NCBI RefSeq assembly: GCF_036417845.1 | Contig: NC_089980.1 | Coordinates: 63,362,501 to 63,426,500 of the forward strand | From: Apteryx mantelli | Lineage: Eukaryota; Chordata; Aves; Apterygiformes; Apterygidae | Direction of reading: 5' to 3' | DNA length: 64,000 bases | In this document: positions 50,111 to 61,100 of the stretch, one piece after another | Position numbering within the stretch: the stretch's first letter is position 1 | How the letters are laid out: the number at the start of each line of letters is the position of its first letter | Notes under the pieces: generated by a model | Told to the model about the DNA's origin: nothing | Database searches by the model: none | The model's input: the letters and a program-made list of their open reading frames with translations, nothing else | Program-made: the position numbers and the translations under genes

Positions 50111-53100
50111 CCTTGAAGCAGCAATTCTTGAAGGGTTTCTTACATTGTGAGTTTAGTTTAAAAGCTACGTGACTAAACTGTTAAGTTGGTGAAAGGAAGT
50201 TAGACAGTGCCTGAAGAAAATGTCCTCCTAGTATTTGCTGCCACAGTAAGTCAAGTGTATTGCATATTGAGACAGACTTACCATAATTTTTTCCTGTAAA
50301 AAACATGAAAAAAGGTTTCATATATTCTAATATGATTCTCTACTGCAAGAAAAAATGCAAATTTACTCTTGCAGTTCTGAGAAATCTTAATGATTTCATT
50401 ATTAGAAGTGTGAAGCTTATATTCAAATCTTGTGTCCAACTTGAGGCACACGGAGAGAGTGGAAGCATGAGGAAAAATGTAATTAGAGGCCTTATCTCTC
50501 TAGGCTGTTGCTGTGAGGATGAAACTAGATCTAAGAATCATTGAAATACCAGCTTGGAGCCCTTTAAAACCATTTTTCAGTTCCGTTGTAAAGTAGAGAT
50601 ACTTGAAAAATTACTTTAGTAACTAAAGAAACCATTCTCTTCATTGTAAGCATGTGTTCATTGCTTAATACTGTGGGTTTTTTTCTACTGTTGAGTTGTG
50701 TAAGAACTCAAGTTTTACCAGTCCATGAACTTGCCTAGTCACAGTTAAACAGACTTTTTAAAAAAACTGACCACACTGTAGTTGCAAAGAATAATGTCAC
50801 ACAGGATGAGTGGAAGAAGATGATAAAAGTAGCTCGATAATACATTTACATACTAATAAAAGAAGCAGCAGAATGGATGGCTTCATGCTTGCAAAGGAAA
50901 GCAGCCTTTTCATTCTTAAAGTCAACACTATTCCTATGGAGATGCAAGGAGCATATTGTATACATTTTTTTTCCAGTCCACGATGTAACAAATCATACAG
51001 CTGAATTGAAGAGAGAGGTCATTACAACATCAGAGGGGCTGCTGTAGCTTTTAGGGCTGCCGTTAATTTTTTTTTTTTTCCTACTTAAAGTAGCAGAAGC
51101 TTCATGAAAAAACAAGAACATCAGATCTTTCTGATGATGAGAAAGGAGAACTGACAACCAGGCACACCCTGCTCCTTAAAATGTAAGAGAGCATTGCTTA
51201 AAGAGCGAAAAATCCCTTATTACAAAGCATAATGGTATATAATGCTGAACTGCCGGATAAGTGGATATGTGTATGTGTACTACTTTTCCTTTGAAACATA
51301 GGAATTATTTTAGAGAAATGGAAGTGGAACCTTTGTTACTCCAACATGAAGGACTTAGGCTACAGACACACTTGACTGGGCATCTCGCTGGCAAGTGTCT
51401 TAGGGAGAACTTCTTGAATTAAAGGTACAGCTCTTAGTTTAAGTCACAGATAACTGTTTAAAATTTTAGAGCAGAAAACCTGTGGCTGAACTGAGTTGCT
51501 AAGCCAAACTGTTGCTGATCTAATCTGAGGAGGACAACCTACATTACAAACATTCTCTTTTGAAAGCACAGCCTGAGCTATATTTTACAGTTTTTTGAAA
51601 ACAAAATAGGTTCTCTTGATTTTTGAACCATAGCAGATATTTGGAAGTGGTTTGACAGAGGAAAGAGCTACACATGGTTGTGTTTATATCTTTAGGAAAA
51701 TATCAAACATATGATTAAGACAGGAAACATAGTCATTTAATAGATAATGTATGTGGTCATTACAGCTAATCTATTTCATATGTAACGTGATTTTCACATG
51801 AAGCCATTGTATTTGTTTCTTTAGTTCTAATATGTAAGAAGGCAGTCATAGATATATCTTCTTCTATCTTTCTATCATATTATATAATTTTTTAATGATA
51901 ATTGAGTTAAAGCCAATAGCAGCCAGCAGAATCACGAGGGGTTTTTTTGGTTTTTTTTTTGCCCCTTGGTCAATTCTGTGGCAGGACCAGCATGCCAGGA
52001 CCACCCTGTATAGATGCTTGACTAACAACTTGTTCTTAAAAATTCCTACAGATCAGGATTCCACAGTTTCCTTGGATAATGCGTTCCAGATTTAAATTCT
52101 TGTTGTTGTTAGGAAGTTTGTCTTAACTCTTATTTCTCTTAAATCAAGTGAAACGTTACATTCTGCTCTGTTGTCCTCTTTGTAAAAACTTCCCGTCTCC
52201 AACAAAGTCCTCAACATTTTACGCAGTTACTTCAGTAATGCTATTGCCTTGACGAGAGGTTAGAAGTGATCATGGCCTGGTCCGGAAGCCTTTTTAATGC
52301 AGCTGCTTTCTGAAGAGCATCTGATCTCAGAAGCAGAAAACTCTGAGAGGATGTGTCACAGCATGGTTTAGCATAACTGGTCATCAAAACATGGCTGAAC
52401 TCATGCTATAAGAGAATCAGTTTCCTCTTAACCAAGGAAGAGCATACAGAAAGTCGTAATAGGAAAAAGTAACAGTTTACTATGTCTCTCAAATAATTTT
52501 AGCCATGAATATAGAATGAGACCACCTAACTGATGACATTTCTCTCCTAGGTACATTTGCTCAAAGGCATGACCATACTGAACAGGGAACAGTAGTAGTT
52601 ATGGTCTGATGCCTATTTCCAGCAAATAATATAGTCTAGTAAATTTTAGTCAGAGAGTAGTTCTTTCACCGGTGGGCTCCAGAGCGTGGATAAACTTAAG
52701 AAAAAAGAGGGTGTTAGCATCTGTTTTTCATGTATGTAAAATGTTAACAATCTGCTTTTATTTTATGAGAGAACTATTTCATTCACAAGCATAGCTAACT
52801 TAGGGCATGGCTCTGAGCACCAATAGCTCAAGAGGTTAGGCACCTGAGCACGTCTGTATTCTGTAAATTTAAGGCCCAGACTCCTTTCCTAAAGAAAGCC
52901 ACCTACAACCATGGTTTAAAACAACCAAGTGAGTTGTGTACTCACATTTTACTTATTCAAAAGGGAGATTGCCTTTTCACATCTTCTATAAATTGCTGGA
53001 AGTCATCACAGTTCAATATGCTCAACCTGTGTAGTATCAAGCATTTGTCTCTCACCATGCAGGGGTAGATCAAACATTGTAAGGTCTGGTGGGATGGAGC

Positions 53101-53760
53101 ATGTCCACTTTCTCCTCTGGAAAATGGACAGCAAAGAAGGCAAGAACAGGAGCCAGCAAGGAGGGAAGGGCAGAGATGGGTCATTTTTCCATTCCCTTCT
53201 GAAGCCAGGCAGTTCTGGCCACTAACCAGGGATGTCATTAACACGCGCTTTTGTAGATTTGGCATACAGTGGTAATTGGGAAGGAATTTTTCCTCTGCAA
53301 TATTTTCCTCCTAATGAAGCAGAATTAATAGCCTTGGATTTTGTTGGCTTTTTTTTTCTTCTATTAGGAAGGGAACATATATTCTAGAAAACAAATGGAT
53401 AGGAATAAGCAAAATGTCATCAGGTAAGACTAATTTATCCCAAAATCATTGACCAGTTGACACTTCAACAGGCAGTATTGTCAAGAAAATAAAAAGAGTG
53501 GAGCTGTTTTCTTCTTTGGTGGTCTCACAGTTTCTTCATTATTGAGCATTACTGGAGCGATTTCTCAACAGCTCTTTTATTTCCTGTGATAAACCCCATT
53601 GGTACCATAGAGTTTTCCTTGCCTTAGAGCGGCTGACAGTCCGCCCAGAGCATTTCTAAAATGCGCAAAGCACAGACAAAACCTAACTTGCTCAAATGTG
53701 GAGCAGTAATCCACAAGTTTCATACCCTACTCTTCACCTGCTGATAACGCTGACCGTTCT
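50110..53760. other. Intergenic DNA between STX11 and the tRNA island
   Basis: AT-rich sequence with short random frames only. It contains one likely old CR1 fragment near 51.93-52.25 kb. No exon or RNA gene was recognised. Confidence 0.6.
51930..52250 (-). mobile_element. Probable ancient CR1 fragment
   Basis: AGAATCACGAGGGGTTTTTT, then GATCAGGATTCCACAGTTTC and TTGGATAATGCGTTCCAGAT, followed by a T-rich stretch like the CR1 'GAAGAAGTTTTTCCT' region, parallels the order of blocks in the clear CR1 copies. Similarity is weak and the borders are uncertain. Confidence 0.45.
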
Positions 53761-53949
53761 GAGCCAGCGCCACTAACGTGGCACGTTATGGCCACCCCTC
53801 TCCGCAGACCACATCTAAGGTGCCACTTCGGCCACGAAGCCCCTGCCACGTTGGCACAGCTGAGCAGGGACACGGGCATATTCCTGCCGTGCGGGGAGGA
53901 TGTGGCTCCCACGTTGCAGGGAGGTGCTGGCTCCCCCCCAGCATTGCCA

Positions 53950-54240
53950 CATTTGCGTGTGGGGGGGTGTGCGTCCACGTCCGTGTCCCCCCACAGTGCG
54001 TGCTCCCACGCCAGTTTTGTGTGTGCGTGTGCACTCACGCGGTCCTCACGCAGTGCCGGTGCAGCGCGTGCCCCACGAGGCGTGTCTGCGCCTGTGCCCC
54101 CCATGCAGCGTGTCCCTGTCCCGGCAGGGTGCCTGCGCGCACACGCGCCCCCACGCTGCGTGCCCCTCTCAGCGCGCGGGGGCGCGCGTGCCTGCCCCCA
54201 CGCAGTGCGGGCGGGCCCCCACGCCGCGTGCCCGCAGCGG
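53950..54240 (+). repeat. Degenerate GC-rich minisatellite
   Basis: A core resembling CCCCCACGCNGCGTGCC recurs imperfectly, for example CCCCCACAGTGCGTGC (from 53989), CCCCCACGCTGCGTGCCC (from 54149), CCCCCACGCAGTGCGGGCGG (from 54195) and CCCCCACGCCGCGTGCCCGC (from 54217). Spacing varies. It is flanked on the right by GT/GGGGTGGGG-rich sequence. The array keeps several frames open on both strands. Confidence 0.7.
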
Positions 54241-54697
54241 TGTGTGTGGGTCCGGGGCTGTGTGTGCGGGTGGGGGTGGGGGGAGGCCGTGCGGCTGCCG
54301 CCCCGGCGCCGCGCTCGCCCCTCAGGGGCAGTCCCGCGCCGGCCCCGCGCACCGCCCCCGCTCCCCCACCGGGAGCGCCGCCCGCCGCCCTCTTCCCGCG
54401 CGGGCCCTGGCGCCCGCCGGAGGCGAGGCGAAGGGGGAGGGGGAGGGCCGCGTCCCGGCCCCGCGGCGGCCGAGGGGCGTGGCGTCGAGGTGGGGGCAGC
54501 TCCTCGCCCGTCCGCCTGCCTCCCTCCGCTGCCGAGCGAGGTCGCCCGCGCGCGCTCTGCGCCCTCCCGCGCTGGAAATAAAGGCGGGAGGGCGCGGCGG
54601 GGGAGGGGGCCGTCGCGCTGCCCCGAGGGTCGTCGGTGCCCGGGAGCCGGCCGAAGTCGCCGTTGTATGTAGGAGCGGCTGTGTGCGGTCCCTGTGT

Positions 54698-54780
54698 ACC
54701 AGGATGGCCGAGTGGTTAAGGCGTTGGACTTAAGATCCAATGGACGTATGTCCGCGTGGGTTCGAACCCCACTCCTGGTA
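54698..54780 (+). tRNA. tRNA-Leu-TAA: tRNA-Leu (anticodon TAA)
   Basis: This 83-nt gene folds as a class II leucine tRNA. The acceptor stem ACCAGGA pairs with TCCTGGT, followed by discriminator A. The D-arm region begins TGGCCGAGTGGTTAAGGC. The anticodon stem TTGGA/TCCAA encloses loop CTTAAGA with anticodon TAA at 54731-54733, and there is a long variable arm. The T arm contains GTTCGAA, and the B box GGTTCGAACCC lies at 54759-54769. There is no intron, and no CCA is encoded, as is normal for eukaryotes. A run of eight T seven bases downstream is a Pol III terminator. It decodes UUA leucine codons. Its place between STX11 and UTRN is, as I recall, shared with a human tRNA-Leu-TAA gene, supporting a functional orthologous locus. 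Confidence 0.98.
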
Positions 54781-54787
54781 AATGGCG

Positions 54788-54795
54788 TTTTTTTT
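54788..54795 (+). terminator. RNA polymerase III terminator of tRNA-Leu
   Basis: Eight consecutive T begin seven bases after the last tRNA nucleotide, a standard strong Pol III stop. Confidence 0.93.
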
Positions 54796-55542
54796 CCGGA
54801 GCTTCGTTAAATTACCGGGGAGGGCGCGGGGCCGAGGCGGAAGCTGGCCCGGCCCGGGCCGGCCGCAGGGAGCCGAGCGGCGGGGCGGCGGCAGCGCCGG
54901 CGCGGCGCCCCGGGAGGGGGCGGTGGGGCGGGCCGGGCCCGCAGGCCGCTGTCACGGAGTTTGGCGCAGTTGGCCGATCCTGTCAGCCGGCTGCGGCGGC
55001 GTAAACCGAGCGGAGAGGAAGCGCCGCGCCGCTTCGTTAGACGGTGCTCGCAGCGGCTGAACTGCCGGCCGCTTCGCGCCGCATCTGCAGCTTAAAGTTG
55101 TTTCCGTCAGCGGGATGTGCGGGGCAGCAGTGCGGCAGCTGCCGGTGGCACCTTCCCGGGGGCGAAGGTAGCTGTGACGGTCGCGGCGACCCCCAGCTGC
55201 GGGAGCGGCCGCTAGCGGCGCTGGGCGCGGCCTCTGCCTGGACTAGGCCGGTGCGCCGCGGAGGGGCCTTGCGCGTCGGCCGCTTCCGCTCTGCAAGCGA
55301 GTAACAGATGCGTCAGACAGCACCCCGGAGGTGTAGCGGCCCACTTCAGCGTGAGGCAGCAGGGCTGGCGCGGTTGGCTGCAGCTAAGTTAAATTAAATA
55401 CAGCTAAACTAAACAGGGCCGAGGGCCACTCTCAGGGTCTGTGGCACGCTCAATGGCGGTTAGCCATAGATCTTCATGGACCCCCGTGTGGTGACTTCGT
55501 AGCTCTCAAGAACAATTTTTGTGCATTTTTTTTTTTTTTCAG

Positions 55543-55611
55543 TTCCAAGTCCCTTTAATTTGAAGGCTGTATCACAACCTATCATAGTGTATTTATAACA
55601 TGCTACTGAGG
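55543..55611 (+). other. Candidate non-coding exon
   Basis: A strong acceptor (a long T run ending CAG at 55542) and a strong donor (GAGG followed by GTAAGTACT at 55612) bracket 69 bases that contain stops in all three plus-strand frames. It lies about 220 bp past the CpG island on the expected strand for UTRN. It could be a 5' untranslated exon of UTRN or of a long non-coding RNA. The upstream partner donor is not clear: AAG/GTAGCT near 55168 is one possibility. Confidence 0.35.
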
Positions 55612-57426
55612 GTAAGTACTGCATGGATCAGGGCATGGGATGAGGATGTGTAAGGGATGTTGGAGGGCGTCAGGCCTGCTGAGATGTCACTGGGGGACAC
55701 TGAAGGGTGGAGGGAAGGCAAACCTGATCCTTACTGGGAATGGTCCCTAGTGCTGGCTATACCCTAACCTGTGCCAGGGGTCGAGCTAAAAGTTAAGCAG
55801 AATGAGCAATACTTTCAGATGAGCAGTATTTTCAGACTAACCTCTTGGCTTTGTTTTATTTAGCAGGGCAGATGTAGCTGTTGTTTTACATGTTGCAATG
55901 TTTAATTTGCTATAACACAGTTTTGCTTTTTTGACAGTATATCTGAAGTGTGAGAAGTGCAAATTGAACACAGACTGACACATTTTAAAATATCAGTGTT
56001 TGCCAGAGCATCCTCGCCAAATTCTCATAAAAGTAAATATAGTTGTTCTTAGCCACAGTTTTCACTATAATTTGAGATGAAAAAATGATTCTAAACTTTC
56101 AGTCCAAAAATATTGTGTGCTATGGAGAATGAAAAAATAAAGGATAAACTCTCAAGAGATGATAGAGATTGATAGGAGCCTTCAATGCTATATGAAATAC
56201 AAGATGAAATATCTCAGGATATTTTATTATATGCTACATGAGAAGATCTGGTATCACAAACATGGGCATGGTATAAACACAGAAATTTGATAGCCAAAGG
56301 GGAGTTAAGAAGAGAAAAGTGGTATGCTGGTGAATTTCTAGGAAATGTAAGCACCTATATTGTCATCTCTTTTGACGGTTCTCATAGTCAAATTTAAAAT
56401 GCAAAGCATCCTGTGCTTTCTACAATTGTTCATTAAAAAGCAGTACTGACAGGTTCAAGTGTTTTATTATAGAAGCATTAGTTCCTATTATTCAATAAGG
56501 TACAAAGAAGTAAAAAATGATGCATATTTGAATGTACATTTTACCTGTAATATTGTAATAAAAATTGTCTGCCCTCAGAAACCCACATCTTTGCATACAA
56601 ATTGGGTAATTCTGCCTATGTGCCTGTTCACATGCCTTGTATGTACATACAATAAATGCTCATGTAGATTTTGTGGATGCAGTGTTGGTGAAAAGTTGGT
56701 CCCAGCTATGTCAGCTGCAAAATGAATTGGCAGCTATTCAGCATTGTAAGAAAGAAAAATGAAAAGTAAAAATAATCTCAGTTTCTACAAGAACACTGAT
56801 CACTGACTAAAAAAGAACTTTTTACGTTAAAGCAATAGAAAAGAACCAGAGCTCCTGGTTAGAAGTGCTTCTCTTGCAGGCTGAACCCCTCCCTTAAGAG
56901 ATTTCTTTTGCAGGAAACTTAACTCAGTCCTTTGGTGCAACTGTGTTCCTTACTTTTTATCGTAACATGCTATAGTGTATGCAGATATAGATCCCTGACT
57001 GGAACACAGGATTCTTGAACTTTACCATTTCCTGCTCTCAAGAAATATTTATAAAATCTACTGGCAATGAATATGTCCCAACCCCTCCTTACATGCAGCC
57101 ATAAAGAAAAGGATAAGCTATTAGGGGTACTGGTTTCTATTTTAGGTGAAATGAGAGTGGTGTGATGTGAATGTACCTTTCAGCTCTGGAGCTGACCATG
57201 ATTGTGATTAAAGATTTTTATTTTATCAAGCAGGTTGTTTCTTTCTTTGTTTTTAATAGTTTCCTTGTGAATTACTGGAATTCCATGAATTACTGGTGGT
57301 TGCCTTTGCAATTTGACGTTCTTTTATACAGGCATTATGCTCTAGCCTTTACTTCACACAGTATTGCTTTCCATAGGATTCCATTCTGTGGATGAGTTGT
57401 TTTCCTAAGGAGGTCATTATCTCTAG

Positions 57427-57570
57427 GTACTTGCCTCATTTGTTGAAGAAATTGGAAAATGTGTAGCAAATAATGCTAGAAACTTTGCAATGAGAGAAGA
57501 GCTTCATATGAAGACAGTTGAACGCCGCTCTAGAGAACTGGATGCTTTTCTTCTGTCTGATGAGGAGCAA
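57427..57570 (+). other. Candidate coding exon or exon fossil, unassigned
   Basis: A 48-codon open segment follows TCTCTAG (AG at 57425-57426) and precedes GTCAGT, a weak donor because of C at +3; an in-frame TAA follows at 57577. Its translation starts VLASFVEEIGKCVANNARNF and continues with MREELHMKTVERRSRELDAF, ending LLSDEEQ. This charged, helix-like composition is unlike the Leu/Phe/Cys/Ser-rich chance frames nearby. An in-frame TAG lies immediately upstream, so it would need splicing. It does not resemble the start of utrophin and I do not recognise the family. It may be an exon of an unannotated transcript, a processed-pseudogene fragment or chance. Confidence 0.3.
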
Positions 57571-59876
57571 GTCAGTTAAAATAGATTTTTCATAAGCAAT
57601 CACTCCTTTACATATTGCTCATTTTGTGGTATCCATCTGGAGAACCTGTCTGATTTGTAGAAATGTAGAACTTTCACAGACACAGGTGAAATCAGTGGAC
57701 CTGTGTTTTGAGCAGTCTCTGAAAAATTTGGTATTACATGTCTCTGAATGAGCAGTCAAATTTACTGGAAATATTTAATGTTAATCTTTCTGTGCCTCAA
57801 TTTCCCATGATGTAAAATGGGGATAATAAAAGTACACCATCTGCAAAATGTGTTGCTATGAAATAAATTAATTCTTGTTTGTGAAGCGATCAGATAGATA
57901 CTTATGTAATCTGGTCATGTTAGACAAGCCCCTGAGTAGAATATCAATGAATTCAGAAAATAACATGAAATAAATCAAGTGTGGAGCCTGTTGAGCTTCA
58001 AACTGTGAAGCTCTCACAAACTATTGAACAGCTGCTTTGCCAGCAAGCACTGCACAATGTGTGTGCTGAACAAGGCAGGAATCTTCTGGAAAATAGCAAA
58101 CCATAATTTAACTCAGACTTGTGTCTTGCTTCATAAACAGAAGGGGACCAAATCCATAAGAAGACAACCTGTTGGTGGAATAGTATTGAAACAATATTTC
58201 AATATATTTTAATGCTTTTAAAAACTTTCAGCAACTATCTCTTTTTCAGTTACTTTTCATGTGTGATGGAGACACATCATTTGTTACTTCAGGTTAGACT
58301 ATTTTTCCATCATTTCTAGTGACCAGAACCTTGTGTTGAGGAAAATGGTGTTTAAAAAAAAAAAACAAAAAAACCCTGTGAAATTCTTGATCTTTTGTAT
58401 AATGCTGTATTGAAGATGAAAAACAATTCCTCTGATTCTCATAGGAGATTAATTTAAAGTCTGGAAAGTAAGATATGCCTCTTATATTAGCAGGTATAAC
58501 TCCATATAATGTTACTGGTTATAAAACATTCTGGCCTATTTTAAGTCTATCTACAGTTTTTGACTTTGTGACCTACAGAAAATATCACAGATTGACCATC
58601 CAATATGTGAAGTAATTTCCTTCATTCTTGAATTGTTCTCATTTTGGCATCTGTGTGAAAAAAGAGGGATTGATCCTCTTTCCTCAGCTGTTCAAAATGC
58701 TCCCATACTTACCACATCCCATCCAAGTCTTTTGGCTTGTTTCAGCTCTAATCACTATCATTGCCCTTGTCTGGATAGTCTTGCTGGCTAAAAACTTTAC
58801 CTGCTTTTTCAAAGGGCTGCACACTGTTGGCTAAAATTGTGCTATGATATCATGCTATTGCTGCAGTTCCTGCCTTATTTTATATCAGTCATGAATTGTG
58901 TCTTACTTTCTTTTTTCTTGCTGTTGAAGAAGAGCAGGCATCTTTAATAGACTATCATTTTTTTCTGGATTCTCACCATTCTCACAACACTTGTGCAAAG
59001 ATTACCGAGAGTAATTATAAGAGTACAGGCAATTTTGTCAATGTGTATACACGTCTTTATACAAATTCACTTTCAACAGTTGCCATCCTGCTCATCTGCT
59101 GATTGTGTCTGATCTAATCAGCAGTTTCTTGTAATTGTTTCTAAAGGACTTGAGAGCTACAGCAACCAAGTGTCATTAGCAATGTTAGCCAATTCTTTTC
59201 TGCCTCCTCCTCCAAGATATTACAACACACACTCCCAAACAGATCCTTGCAACATTGATTGCTTAACTGTTTTTCTTGGTTTTGATGAGCAAAGAGGAAA
59301 GTTTTTCAGTTATGTTAGTTCAATCCACTCAGCAAACTCTGGGGAATCTTGCTGTGGTGGTGTAGGGAGCTCAGCTGCTCTGACCGGGAAGTTGGTAACA
59401 CAGATCAAGAGTCTGCGTATCACTTACTGCAGTGCAGAACCCAGCAACTTACTTAAACTGCTGAGGGAGATAGGTTTACTCTAACGGCTCTGACAGGTGA
59501 GCCCTGGTGAGTCTTTGCACTGGAATAGCAAGGTGTAGGCACGCTTTCCCTTCTGCCAGTTCTCATTAGATGGAACATCTACTTTTGAGAACACTTCAAA
59601 TCAGCACAGCATTATTACCAAAGGATGTTCTGAAAATCTTAAAAGACTGTGTACTAGATTGCCTTCAGTTTGGGAATATTTTCCCTTGTGCTGGTTTTGC
59701 TACAGTGGCAGTAGCCTCTCAGAGGATAGAGCAGTCAAGTGATAGTTTACATCACAGCAGCAAGATTCACCACAGCACCTCTGTTAGTGCCCTCAAATGA
59801 AAGCGGCAAAATGTGGAACATTTGTTGAACTGGTCATCCTGTAGCCTAAAATCTCTGGGAATTCTTACCTTGACTT

Positions 59877-59896
59877 AAAGCATGTTAACATGCTTT
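59877..59896. repeat. Perfect 20-bp palindrome
   Basis: AAAGCATGTTAACATGCTTT equals its own reverse complement with no spacer. It could be a dimeric transcription-factor site or chance. Confidence 0.9.
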
Positions 59897-60804
59897 TTAC
59901 TGAGATTTTTTTTGATTGCATTAAACTGATCTGAATGAATGAATGATTATTTTTTTCCTATCAGGAAAGAGCTTTTGTTTGAAGACAGCAGAAAATGTTC
60001 ACAGTCTTCTGGAGATGGTCTTGTTAAATGTACAATTACAAAAATGTCTTCCTTTCTCTAATGATTTTAGGAGAGGAATTCATTTTAAAGATTTCTTCAT
60101 TTTCCTTGATTGCTTCTTCTCCTTCACCATCTGCCTGACTGTGACCCTCTTTCTGGGATGGAAGTGCTACAGGCTCTTTCCTTCAGACCTCATCTGCCTC
60201 ATTTCTAAGTGTTGGCTAAAGTGATTCATACAGTTCTTGGCAAGAGATTACTCCCTGAGTGTGTGATCTCAGTGGATTTCTAACACTTGTCTCTTGATAT
60301 TTCATTATTAGTTCCAAACTTTTTCATGTGAGTGGAATCACTGGTGAAAAGTATAGATTGCATTAGTGAGTTCTGTTTTCCAGCTAATACCCGTTTAATA
60401 GTTGACCTGCATAGGTATTTTAGCGTCACATGTCCCATTTTATATCTCTGTTGTTATTTTCCCTTACGCTCCCACCTTTTGCTTTTTATGTGCATATCAA
60501 GAAACACATCAGCTGGTCTAGCAGGTAGCTGCTGCTGAAAGCTGCAGATGTAATGTCTCTCCCCTGCCCTGGCTGTACTTTCCCACTGCTTCCCTCGCAT
60601 GTCCTTCAATCTTGAATTGTAAAGAAACATGTAACAAACAAACCAAATAATTTCCCATTACTTGGATCTAAAATTAATCTCTGAGATTGCTTCTGATTCC
60701 TCATTTCTTTGCAGAAGAATTCTATTCTTCTAATGAGATAATTTCTTATGTGTTCTAGGCGCCCTAACGTACAGAATACAGATCAATTAACTGTTTTTGT
60801 TCAT

Positions 60805-61100
60805 CACAGAATCACAGAATAGTTGGCATTGGAAGGGACCTCTGGAGATCATCTGGTCTAACCCTCCTGCTCAAGCAGGATCACCTAGAGTAGGTTGCTC
60901 AGGGCCGTGTCCAGTCGGGATTTGAATATTTCCAAAGATGGAGACTCCACAGCCTCTCTGGGCAACTGGTCCAGTTGTTCAACCACCCTTAAAGAAAAAA
61001 GTAAAAAAAAACAGTAAAAACATAACACAGTAAAAGTTTTTTCTTATGTCTAAAAAAGTTTTTACTTACATTTAATATTTTTCCTTATGTTTAATCTTAT
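60805..61100 (-). mobile_element. CR1 retrotransposon fragment
   Basis: Two CACAGAAT copies (60805-60820), then AGTTGGCATTGGAAGGGACC and CTCCACAGCCTCTCTGGGCA, give a clear CR1 3' UTR in reverse complement. From about 60990 the sequence is an A/T-rich, partly duplicated version of the CR1 segment around TTTTTCCTTATGTTTA, suggesting local slippage or rearrangement. It is truncated soon after. Confidence 0.93.

Larger units (their letters stand above)
53770..55320. promoter_or_regulatory. CpG island around the tRNA gene
   Basis: CG dinucleotides are very dense from about 53770 to 55320, between AT-rich flanks. The island holds the degenerate GC-rich minisatellite on its left and the tRNA-Leu gene near its centre. 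On the right it has further GC-rich sequence, including TTCCGG at 54794-54799, the N-box core that binds GABP in the mammalian UTRN A promoter. The island could be a Pol II promoter, possibly of UTRN, the next gene expected to the right. No UTRN coding exon is visible to confirm this. Frames of 200-340 codons here are artefacts of stop-codon-poor GC-rich DNA. Confidence 0.7.
55620..60790. other. AT-rich DNA right of the tRNA island
   Basis: No recognised coding exon, CR1 or RNA gene apart from the candidate exon near 57.4 kb. A perfect 20-bp palindrome lies at 59877-59896. Frames of 90-104 codons at 59170-59484 and 59943-60224 have no recognisable motif. Confidence 0.5.

Noticed and set aside
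53727-54740. GC-rich frames of 267-337 codons on both strands of the tRNA island
   Set aside because: They result from few stop codons in GC-rich repetitive DNA, are rich in Arg/Pro/Ala/Gly, and some run into the tRNA gene.
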